DNA of 7,156 nucleotides from Clostridia bacterium. GTDB taxonomy: Bacteria > Bacillota > Clostridia > DUPQ01. Below, one piece after another: positions 1-6,034 of this stretch (position 1 is the stretch's first letter; every line of letters begins with the position of its first letter). Both the position numbers and the translations under genes were made by a program. The notes under the pieces are model-generated. The model worked only from the letters and a program-made list of their open reading frames with translations, was not told the DNA's origin and did not search any database. Location: NCBI GenBank assembly GCA_028690885.1, contig JAQVAJ010000069.1:1-7156 (forward strand), given 5' to 3'.

Positions 1-27
1 ACAAAAACATCAGGCGGCCTTTCATGA
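1..27 (+). CDS. 3' end of an unidentified upstream gene (partial)
   Basis: Reading from base 1, eight sense codons (TKTSGGLS) run into TGA at 25-27. That stop overlaps the ATG of acpS at 24-26 as ATGA, the arrangement usual for translationally coupled genes in an operon. This overlap is the only support, and eight residues are too few to identify a product. The acpS frame itself also stays open to the window edge, so the tail could be chance. Confidence 0.35.
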   Translation, partial: TKTSGGLS

Positions 28-404
28 GAATAAGCTGTGGAACAGATATAGTTGAGAATAAAAGGATACTTGATGCAGTAAACAGATCAGAAAAGTTTCT
101 TTTGAAAAATTTCACACCGAAAGAAATCAGTTATTGCGAATCAAAAAAGGCAGTTATGGCACAAAGCCTTGCAGCACGCTTTGCAGGGAAGGAAGCGGTA
201 GCTAAAGCTTTGGGTACAGGGTTTATTGGTTTTGTCCAGCCTGTACAGATAGAAATACTTAATGACGAAAAAGGAAAGCCTTATGTAGTACTAGGAGAAG
301 ACTTGAAAAAAGATTTTCCTGATATAACAGAAATTAGTATCAGTTTGTCGCATTGCAATGATTATTCGGTAGCATATGCTGTAATAACATTTAAAGAGGA
401 GTAG
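24..404 (+). CDS. acpS: Holo-[acyl-carrier-protein] synthase (4'-phosphopantetheinyl transferase, AcpS type)
   Basis: AcpS moves the 4'-phosphopantetheine arm of coenzyme A onto a serine of apo-acyl carrier protein, giving the active carrier for cytoplasmic fatty acid synthesis. The 126-residue length is normal for the family, which acts as a trimer. Visible family motifs are GTDIVE at residues 6-11 with the metal-binding Asp8, the RFAGKEAVAKALGTG block at 52-66 with the second metal ligand Glu57 and Lys61, and SLSH at 107-110 near the C-terminus. The ATG at 24 puts GTDIVE at its usual distance from the N-terminus. The Shine-Dalgarno sequence is poor, which fits coupling to the overlapping upstream stop. 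The next gene begins four bases after the stop, so acpS shares a transcript with the nuclease and ATPase genes, though no functional link between them is known to me. The family call is secure. Confidence 0.96.
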   Translation: MRISCGTDIVENKRILDAVNRSEKFLLKNFTPKEISYCESKKAVMAQSLAARFAGKEAVAKALGTGFIGFVQPVQIEILNDEKGKPYVVLGEDLKKDFPDITEISISLSHCNDYSVAYAVITFKEE

Positions 405-408
405 TATA

Positions 409-1452
409 ATGATAAGTTTTTATCATTTGGCTGACATCCATCTTGACCAGCCATTTTCAACATTAGCATCAGTAGACGGATTTCCTTCAAAAAGAAGAGA
501 GGAAATATTTTCTGAATTTAAACGTATATTAAAGCAGGCAATTGAAGAACAACCGGATTTCTTGTTTATAAGTGGCGATATGTATGAACATGAATATACT
601 AAAATTAAAACGATAAAAGAGATAAATGAATATTTCAGTAAACTAAAAGGACGAGTTATCCTTATTTGCGGGAATCATGACCCAGAATCCAAGAACTCTT
701 TCTATAGCAGCTATCCATGGGCATCCAATGTATTTATACTAGGAAGGAAAAAACCATATATGTTTTTTGAAGAAAAAAAAGTATGTGTATATGGTATAGG
801 ATATGATACCGGTGGTGGACAGTTTAGAGAACTGGAAACAATAAAAACAGATAGAAGATATACTAATGTTCTAATGTTACATGGAGATGCCGATTTAAGT
901 ATTTCGACATATAATTCTGTAAATTCAGAGTTGTTAAAGGATATTGGATTTGATTATGTAGCGATGGGACATAATCATAAAATGTATGTCAAGGATAACA
1001 TTTATAATCCGGGGAGTTTATGCCAGTTAAAGTTTGATGATGAAGGAGAACATGGATATTTTAAAGGAGATCTTGAAACAAAAAAAGTTGAATTTGTGGA
1101 AAGCAGATCAAGAAAATATGCTGATATAACTATACCTTATGAGAAATTAAGCACATTTGAACAGGAATACACAGATAAATCCACAATATATCGCATAAAA
1201 GTTACAGGTGTGAAAAATGAAAATGATATCATAAATCCTATTGAAGGATATGATTACCTACACATTATAGATAAAAGAGAATTGCCCAAAAGAGCAAATT
1301 GTGAAACTGTTTCACAAGGAATAAAGGGACGTTTTGAAAAGGTAATGAATGAAAGAATTATGAAAGAATCACCTGAGGAAAAAGAAATTTATAAAGATGC
1401 TCTTAACTTAGGGTTGAAGGCACTAATGAATGAAGGTTTGGATTTAGAATGA
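409..1452 (+). CDS. yhaO: YhaO/SbcD-like metallophosphoesterase (DNA repair exonuclease subunit)
   Basis: This is a calcineurin-type phosphoesterase related to SbcD/Mre11 and closest in style to Bacillus YhaO. Such proteins cut DNA ends or hairpins using two metal ions, usually with an SbcC/YhaN-type ATPase partner, which is encoded next. The metal-binding motifs appear in order: ADIH (Asp9, His11), GDM (Asp57), GNHD (Asn89, His90), LHGD (His158) and GHNH (His188, His190). No key residue is missing. Residues from about 200 form the capping or partner-binding region. At 347 residues it is shorter than SbcD or B. subtilis YhaO (about 400), and the shortening lies after the catalytic core. GAGGAG at 396-401, inside the end of acpS, is a good ribosome binding site for the ATG at 409. 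The stop overlaps the next start as ATGA. The catalytic class is firm; the exact substrate is inferred. Confidence 0.9.
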   Translation: MISFYHLADIHLDQPFSTLASVDGFPSKRREEIFSEFKRILKQAIEEQPDFLFISGDMYEHEYTKIKTIKEINEYFSKLKGRVILICGNHDPESKNSFYSSYPWASNVFILGRKKPYMFFEEKKVCVYGIGYDTGGGQFRELETIKTDRRYTNVLMLHGDADLSISTYNSVNSELLKDIGFDYVAMGHNHKMYVKDNIYNPGSLCQLKFDDEGEHGYFKGDLETKKVEFVESRSRKYADITIPYEKLSTFEQEYTDKSTIYRIKVTGVKNENDIINPIEGYDYLHIIDKRELPKRANCETVSQGIKGRFEKVMNERIMKESPEEKEIYKDALNLGLKALMNEGLDLE

Positions 1453-3377
1453 GAATTGTTACAGCACATATTTATGGATATGGTAAGTTTATAAATAAGA
1501 CATTCAATTTTAACCAGGGCATGAATGCTGTTATAGGTTATAACGAAACAGGCAAGAGCACGCTTATGTCGTTTGTGAAAGCTATGCTTTACGGACATAA
1601 AAAAAATGAAAGAGAAGGAAAAGATGGTTCATTACCAGAGGTTAAAAAATACAAACCATGGAACACCGATAAATATGGAGGTTATTTAATAGTACAAACA
1701 GATAATGGAAGACTTCTTAGAATAGAGAGAGATTTTAACAGTAAATCTTTAACGGTATATAATGAGAATAACGAAGATATAACCAGTGAGTTTTCCTTTA
1801 GCAAAGAGAGTGGGATGCTTGGACAGGATCTGTTGGGCATGGACTTGGAATGTTTTATGAATTCAGCGTTTGTATGCCAGGATAAAAGTATACTTTATTC
1901 TGAAGATAAAGAGAATATAGCTCAAAAACTTATGAACATAAGTGAGTCAGCGGAAGAAGATGTTTCAGTAGCAGACTCTATAAAAATACTTAAGGATGGA
2001 AAGACTTTTTTAGGTAATGAAAGAACATCAAAAAGAAGATACAACAATCTTATTTCCAATATAAGAACAGAAAAAGAAGAACTCTTAAAAATGCAGACGG
2101 AAAATGAAAACTGCATTGAATATCTTGAAGAAGCAAATGTTTTAAAGGATGAGATTAAACAACTGGAATTAGAAGAAAAATTGTGTGTTAAGAAGCAAGT
2201 TTATGAAGAGGTAATTAAAGATATTGAAAAATATGAAAAGAACAAATACGAAGCTGATTCATTAAAAGAAGGATTGTCTGTAATTGACATAGAAGAATAT
2301 GAAAAAAGCAAAGAGATTCTTGATGAAGAAATAAAAGCTGTAAATTTTGAGAAAGAGGACAAAGAAGATTTGTACAAAAAGATTAAGAAATACAATTTAT
2401 TTATGACTCTTCTTATTGTTATAGGCATTTTATTTCTGACAGCAGGCATAGTATTATCTTTAGTTTTAAGCATGTGGTTCCTTCTTCTAGCGCTTATAAC
2501 AGCAGGTTGTGGTATAGGTCTGTTTTTGCTGCTAAAGAAAAACAAAGAAAATCAGAATATTATCGAAAAAATTGATGAAATAATTCATAAGGAAGATAGT
2601 CTGCAGAAAACCAAAACAAAAATTGAAGAGAATAAGTCTAAAGAAGATCTTATTAAAAGATATGAAAGACTTATGATAGACATATTAATAAATCAGGATG
2701 TTGCAGACTTTGATGCTCTTAAGGAAAAGGCAGAGGTATTTAGTCCTAAAAAAACATATCCTCAAATAAGTCATGATGAATGCGTAAGGCAGATTCAAAG
2801 AAAAAGAGAAAGATTGGCCGTAGTTAACGCTCAAATTGACAAGTACCTTAAATCAGATGATCAAATAGCTTCCCAGCAGGAAAAAATTGAAGTCTTAGAA
2901 GAACAGCGTAATGATTTAATAAGGAAACAGAAAGCCATTGATTATGCAATTTCAGGTATTGAAGAAGCATCGAGACAGATAAAAGAGGAAATAATCCCAA
3001 AGATGAACGAAAAAATGAGCAGTTATTTATATCGCATAACTGCAAAGAAACACGATAATCTGCTAACAGGCAGTCAGATGGATTTAAATACTGAATATTC
3101 AGACAGAATACGTTCAGCAAATAATTTTTCTGAAGGCACCTTGAGACAGATGTATCTTGCATTCAGATTAGCCGCTTCAAATGTTTTTTCCAATAAGAAA
3201 GTAGCTCCTGTTTTTATGGATGAAGCATTAGTTTATTATGACAAAGAAAGAAAAAAGAGTACGTTCGATTTTCTTTATGAAATGAGTACTAAAACACAGA
3301 TAATATATTTTGCTACAGATATTGAAGATGCCCTTATTAAAAACAAAGAGATTAATATTATTAACTTAACAGATTAA
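1449..3377 (+). CDS. yhaN: YhaN/SbcC-like AAA ATPase with a central membrane hairpin
   Basis: This is an ABC/SMC-type ATPase and the likely partner of the preceding nuclease, hydrolysing ATP to control DNA access and cutting. The N-terminal half-domain has Walker A GYNETGKST (residues 30-38), a YKPW motif at 68-71 typical of YhaN-like proteins, and a Q-loop glutamine at 144. The C-terminal half-domain has an ABC signature-like FSEGTLRQ at 560-567, Walker B PVFMDEA at 587-593 with Asp591 and catalytic Glu592, and Asp598 as D-loop. Between them are two charged, probably coiled-coil arms (about 195-315 and 365-545). They flank a strongly hydrophobic stretch at about 318-362 that can form two membrane helices. 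No CxxC zinc hook is visible. At 642 residues it is much shorter than B. subtilis YhaN or SbcC, so the arms are short. The start overlaps the yhaO stop, and only a distant GAAGG (1432-1436) precedes it, so coupled translation is likely. Confidence 0.88.
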   Translation: MRIVTAHIYGYGKFINKTFNFNQGMNAVIGYNETGKSTLMSFVKAMLYGHKKNEREGKDGSLPEVKKYKPWNTDKYGGYLIVQTDNGRLLRIERDFNSKSLTVYNENNEDITSEFSFSKESGMLGQDLLGMDLECFMNSAFVCQDKSILYSEDKENIAQKLMNISESAEEDVSVADSIKILKDGKTFLGNERTSKRRYNNLISNIRTEKEELLKMQTENENCIEYLEEANVLKDEIKQLELEEKLCVKKQVYEEVIKDIEKYEKNKYEADSLKEGLSVIDIEEYEKSKEILDEEIKAVNFEKEDKEDLYKKIKKYNLFMTLLIVIGILFLTAGIVLSLVLSMWFLLLALITAGCGIGLFLLLKKNKENQNIIEKIDEIIHKEDSLQKTKTKIEENKSKEDLIKRYERLMIDILINQDVADFDALKEKAEVFSPKKTYPQISHDECVRQIQRKRERLAVVNAQIDKYLKSDDQIASQQEKIEVLEEQRNDLIRKQKAIDYAISGIEEASRQIKEEIIPKMNEKMSSYLYRITAKKHDNLLTGSQMDLNTEYSDRIRSANNFSEGTLRQMYLAFRLAASNVFSNKKVAPVFMDEALVYYDKERKKSTFDFLYEMSTKTQIIYFATDIEDALIKNKEINIINLTD

Positions 3378-3381
3378 AAAG

Positions 3382-4596
3382 CTATTTTTCCTTTTTGCCA
3401 GACAAAGATTTTAGAAATTCCATTTTGCAGGAACAATCTCTTCCATTATTAACCCCGGTATCTTTACATAACTCACAATCATACTGTCTGGTTAGATAAT
3501 CATCAGGTATATTATGATGTTTGAAAAGAAGAGTCATTTCATAATTCTTATTCTTAATTTCCTCAGCAATTGCCTTTTTGTCTGGAGAAAATGCCTGTTT
3601 GAACAATAAATCATTTATGTCGTTATATAAAGTTTCAATAGCAGGAGCTTTTTTGAAAACTTCAACCTTCCTATTTTCGAAAAGCATGGAGTTTTTCATA
3701 TTTATCTTTTGGTAATGTTCCTGGACAATCATTCTAAGTTCATTTGGAGTTAAATCTTTAATAGCTTTTTCTGACTCTATGTCATCGATATTTTTAAATT
3801 CGTTCTCATACCATGAAGATAGTATTTTATCTACATATGCAATATTAGGATTTGAAATCTTTACAGTTTTCTTTAATGCTTCTTCGATAATTTCAAAACT
3901 GTAATGATACTCGTTGAACCATTTATTGATTATGTCTGTTTCATATTGGGTAAACGGATTCTTTCTATTTAGAGCTTTTTGTATTTTTGACTGAACATCC
4001 CTCATCTTTTCACGCTCAGTAAAAAGAGCTTCAAGATCAAATACTGTCTTAACTCCGTTTTCAAACCAGTCTTTGGCTACGGCTTCTATATAGTTTTGTG
4101 TTAATGCGCCTTTTTCATTGCTGATGGAGAATAGCATCATCATGACAGGATCTTCAAAACGATATTTCTTAAACCATTGCTCTATGCAACCATACATATA
4201 TATTGGCATATTGCCATCGAAGAATTGATTGTTTATAGCAGAGATAACAGATTCCTTTTCACCTAAATCCTCTGGTTTAATGGAAGTGCGTTCTTTATAT
4301 AACCTGTCAATCTCAATACCTTTTATGTCATTTAAGAAGATATCTCTTCCACTCAAAGTTAAAAGATGCTTTTTGGTAAGTTCATCAAGTACAGAAACCA
4401 GTACATTCTCTTCGATATCAAGCCTTCGCACGATTTTAAATATATCAAGGCTTCTTTCTGTTTTATCCAAAAAACAACAGAAAGTGTATACTCTTACTGC
4501 CTCAGCTGACAAAATAGGCAAATATTCGGATATGAATATGTCAGGTATTAAGGTATCTGAATACAATATGGATTTACTGTCAAACTTTTCTTTCAT
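3382..4596 (-). CDS. DnaD-family primosome protein with a DnaC/DnaI-type zinc-binding C-terminus
   Basis: DnaD-family proteins bind and remodel DNA during replication initiation and restart and help load the replicative helicase. Residues 1-100 resemble the N-terminal winged-helix part. Residues about 205-280 match the second DnaD domain, including the YxxxIxxxW motif at Tyr254, Ile258 and Trp262. The unusual part is the C-terminal segment of about 80 residues: a helical, charged stretch, then IPDDYL, then a probable zinc site with Cys374-x2-Cys377 and Cys388-x-Cys390 around a KDTG. This pattern is what I know from the N-terminal domain of clostridial DnaC/DnaI helicase loaders. No Walker motifs follow; the protein stops at residue 404. 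The gene has its own promoter, an AAGGAAA ribosome binding site (complement of 4602-4608) and no co-directional neighbour in the window. The DnaD call is firm; the DnaC-like tail is recalled from family knowledge and not aligned. Confidence 0.87.
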   Translation of the reverse strand: MKEKFDSKSILYSDTLIPDIFISEYLPILSAEAVRVYTFCCFLDKTERSLDIFKIVRRLDIEENVLVSVLDELTKKHLLTLSGRDIFLNDIKGIEIDRLYKERTSIKPEDLGEKESVISAINNQFFDGNMPIYMYGCIEQWFKKYRFEDPVMMMLFSISNEKGALTQNYIEAVAKDWFENGVKTVFDLEALFTEREKMRDVQSKIQKALNRKNPFTQYETDIINKWFNEYHYSFEIIEEALKKTVKISNPNIAYVDKILSSWYENEFKNIDDIESEKAIKDLTPNELRMIVQEHYQKINMKNSMLFENRKVEVFKKAPAIETLYNDINDLLFKQAFSPDKKAIAEEIKNKNYEMTLLFKHHNIPDDYLTRQYDCELCKDTGVNNGRDCSCKMEFLKSLSGKKEK

Positions 4597-4617
4597 AGGT
4601 ATTTCCTTCGTTTGATT

Positions 4618-4646
4618 ATTATATATAAAAAAATTGTTTAAGTAAA
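4618..4646 (-). promoter_or_regulatory. Sigma-A-type promoter of the DnaD-family gene
   Basis: On the minus strand, -35 TTTACT (complement of 4641-4646) and a perfect -10 TATAAT (complement of 4618-4623) are 17 bases apart. Transcription would begin near 4611, giving a leader of only about 15 bases before the ATG at 4596. A 12-base palindrome at 4636-4647 covers the -35 element. Confidence 0.7.
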
Positions 4647-4647
4647 C
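4636..4647. repeat. Short palindrome over the -35 of the DnaD-gene promoter
   Basis: GTTTA-AG-TAAAC is a perfect inverted repeat of five-base arms around a two-base centre. It covers the -35 element on the minus strand, which is a natural place for a repressor site. It is short and AT-rich, so chance is possible. Confidence 0.3.
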
Positions 4648-4657
4648 TGTAATTAAA

Positions 4658-4739
4658 AACCTAATATATAATTGTGTTAATTAGTACATCACGATAAAAG
4701 CAGTTTTTGATATAGTCTTAAACAACATATATATAGGTT
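4658..4739. repeat. Interrupted inverted repeat in the AT-rich spacer
   Basis: The left arm AACCTAATATATA (4658-4670) pairs with TATATAGGTT-type sequence at 4728-4739, giving about 12 pairs with one bulged base and a 57-base spacer. The AACCTA/TAGGTT part is the informative portion; the rest is alternating AT. It lies between the promoter of the DnaD gene and the tRNA promoter. Apart from this repeat I see no gene in 4650-4770. Confidence 0.3.
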
Positions 4740-4775
4740 AGTGAATCCATCACAAAGAGTTTTGGCAAATTGACC

Positions 4776-4804
4776 TTGAAAATATATGTAAAAAGTATTA
4801 ATAT
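4776..4804 (+). promoter_or_regulatory. Promoter of the tRNA-Arg gene
   Basis: TTGAAA (4776-4781) and TAATAT (4799-4804) are separated by exactly 17 bases. The predicted start near 4811 lies a few bases before the mature tRNA 5' end at 4815, as expected for a short tRNA precursor. An overlapping TTGACC at 4770-4775 has no -10 at proper spacing. Confidence 0.7.
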
Positions 4805-4814
4805 ACACTTGCGT

Positions 4815-4891
4815 GCGCCTGTAGCTCAATTGGATAGAGCGTTTGACTACGGATCAAAAGGTTGGGGATTCGAACTCTCTCGGGCGCGCCA
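4815..4891 (+). tRNA. tRNA-Arg (anticodon ACG)
   Basis: A full cloverleaf can be drawn. The acceptor stem is 4815-4821 with 4881-4887 (one G.U pair). The D arm is GCTC/GAGC (4824-4827, 4837-4840) with GG in the loop at 4832-4833. The anticodon stem TTTGA/TCAAA has loop CTACGGA, placing anticodon ACG at 4849-4851. The variable loop is AGGTT, and the T arm is 4864-4880. Discriminator G is at 4888 and CCA is encoded at 4889-4891. ACG reads CGN arginine codons, with A34 normally deaminated to inosine by TadA. The T stem is unusual: A-U at 53-61 instead of the near-universal G-C, plus two G.U pairs. The T loop TTCGAAC is normal. Function is likely. Confidence 0.95.
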
Positions 4892-4892
4892 A

Positions 4893-4926
4893 GCAGAAAG
4901 ACATGTAAAAACGCATGTCTTTTTGC
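4893..4926 (+). terminator. Hairpin after tRNA-Arg, probable terminator
   Basis: GCAGAAAGACATG (4893-4905) pairs with CATGTCTTTTTGC (4914-4926) through 13 pairs, one of them G.U, around an eight-base loop, starting one base after the encoded CCA. The U run lies mostly inside the 3' arm (4920-4924), with another short T run at 4930-4933, so it terminates less typically than a standard hairpin plus U tail. Its place directly behind the tRNA supports terminator and processing roles. Confidence 0.65.
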
Positions 4927-4974
4927 ATATTTTGTATTAAAAAGATATACACAACAGTGAAAATAGCTTAATAA

Positions 4975-5010
4975 ATTATTAATTTCCTATAATATGTCAC
5001 ATAAATAGTG
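4975..5010 (+). promoter_or_regulatory. Conserved upstream block, copy 1 (before the first paralogue)
   Basis: Bases 4981-5010 match 6035-6064, upstream of the second paralogue, at 24 of 30 positions without gaps. The cores are TTTCCTAT, a six-base spacer and TCACATAAA. It lies about 160 bases before the first paralogue. It contains a TATAAT (4988-4993) without a credible -35. A shared operator or a remnant of the duplicated upstream region would both fit. Confidence 0.45.
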
Positions 5011-5033
5011 TTTTATTAATTTTTTATGAGATT

Positions 5034-5039
5034 TATAAT
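5034..5039 (+). promoter_or_regulatory. Possible -10 element for the first paralogue
   Basis: TATAAT at 5034-5039 lies 24 bases after the conserved upstream block. The matching -35 region (around 5011-5016, TTTTAT) is weak, so if this is the promoter it may need an activator. The resulting leader would be roughly 125 bases. TATAAT at 4988-4993 is the competing candidate. Confidence 0.3.
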
Positions 5040-5130
5040 TAAAGCATAAAACAGAATTCAATATATAAACGAGCGGGATCTTGAACAATTAATTAGAGTA
5101 ATCAGCCGGCTAAGAAGTAAACAAATTTGA

Positions 5131-5154
5131 AAGGAGATCATGATTTACTAGTAA
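5131..5154 (+). promoter_or_regulatory. Ribosome binding site and three-codon mini-ORF in the leader of the first paralogue
   Basis: AAGGAG (5131-5136) is the only strong ribosome binding site before the first paralogue. The ATG it precedes (5140-5142, three bases away) opens ATG-ATT-TAC and then two stops in a row, TAG-TAA, at 5149-5154. The probable gene start lies 17 bases further on, which would suit reinitiation. The three-base spacing is shorter than usual. Confidence 0.4.
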
Positions 5155-5171
5155 CAATCAGAAAACAGACA

Positions 5172-5990
5172 ATGAAAAGAAAAACATATTTAATATTATC
5201 ACTTTCATTAGTTGGAACACTTGCATTGTTTCTCATCGTATTGGTAATCACAAGATCAAATAAGCTACCACATACTTGCGATGGCTATAATCGCAGTATA
5301 ATCTCATATAACGTATTAGAAGACAGATATATTATTAAGGAATTAGAATATACCATTGCTACATATGGAGGGGACCCTATCAAAAAGCCCATGGTATCTC
5401 AGTTTAACAATATCAGCAGACAGAAGACACTTAATGCAAGATTAAACGCTTTTAATGAAATGGTTGGAAGAGATCCTGTTGAAGACAGGAACGAGCAGCT
5501 TTATCAGTCATATGAGATACGGCAGATGAACTACTATCTGTTTTCCTGTGAATACTTTACTGATTTTGAAACAACAGTAACAAACAAAGGCGTTAACATG
5601 ATTATTGGTTCTGAAATAGACGGAACCCTTCTTATGAATTTCCCAGCTCTTATTGGAGACAACCTAGATTCAGATTCATGGAAGGAATTCTTCTCATACT
5701 TTGAAGAAGCAAGAACAGCTGCCGGTGCAAAAGAAATTACAAAGGAATACATGACTACTGACAATGTAAGCTTCGTTTTTGAAGGTGATGACCTTACTGA
5801 TTTAACACTTCGTGTTTTATATAAAGCTGCTGATGATACTGAACAGCAGGAAGTGCCAATGAAACTAAATGATATTAAAGGGTGTTTATCAGAAAGAATG
5901 CAGGTTTATTTTTCATTTACTAATAACAAAGATATTACTTATGGAGAATATGCTCTTAACATTGAAGAGCACAAAGGATATTATGAATGA
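5172..5990 (+). CDS. Membrane-anchored extracytoplasmic protein of unknown function, paralogue 1
   Basis: I do not recognise the family. The protein (272 residues from this start) has a short basic N-terminus (MKRK), one hydrophobic helix at about 6-26, a linker, and a conserved domain from about residue 48 to the end that should lie outside the membrane. It shares roughly 70-75% identity with the next gene over about 225 residues, including blocks such as YTIATYGGDP, QFNNISRQKTLNARL, GSEIDGT and EYMTTDNVSFVF. Unlike that neighbour it has no lipobox; Cys36 lies past the helix in a PHTC context. The start is uncertain: ATG 5172 aligns with the neighbour's start but lacks a ribosome binding site, and the frame could also open at TTG 5127 (287 residues), where the AAGGAG lies inside the frame. 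No terminator is visible after it. Expression appears separate from the tRNA upstream. Confidence 0.8.
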   Translation: MKRKTYLILSLSLVGTLALFLIVLVITRSNKLPHTCDGYNRSIISYNVLEDRYIIKELEYTIATYGGDPIKKPMVSQFNNISRQKTLNARLNAFNEMVGRDPVEDRNEQLYQSYEIRQMNYYLFSCEYFTDFETTVTNKGVNMIIGSEIDGTLLMNFPALIGDNLDSDSWKEFFSYFEEARTAAGAKEITKEYMTTDNVSFVFEGDDLTDLTLRVLYKAADDTEQQEVPMKLNDIKGCLSERMQVYFSFTNNKDITYGEYALNIEEHKGYYE

Positions 5991-6034
5991 CACTTATGAT
6001 ATGAATAAACATGATAATTTAATTAGTTATTATA

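Noticed and set aside
3..24. Upstream extension of acpS to the window edge (frame is open from base 3)
   Set aside because: AcpS proteins normally begin a few residues before GTDIVE, which the ATG at 24 provides; the extension adds residues with no family match.
4229..4615. 128-codon plus-strand frame opposite the DnaD-family gene
   Set aside because: Serine-rich shadow of a well-supported minus-strand gene. No start signal or domain.
4770..4775. TTGACC as -35 of the tRNA promoter
   Set aside because: No reasonable -10 lies 16-18 bases downstream; the overlapping TTGAAA at 4776 has TAATAT at exactly 17 bases.
4988..4993. TATAAT as main promoter of the first paralogue
   Set aside because: The hexamer 17-18 bases upstream (AGCTTA or TAGCTT) is a poor -35, and the hexamer is not preserved in the otherwise conserved copy before the second paralogue.
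4815..5010. tRNA gene as an integration site of a mobile element
   Set aside because: No repeat of the tRNA 3' end occurs downstream in the window, and there is no integrase, transposase or phage gene.
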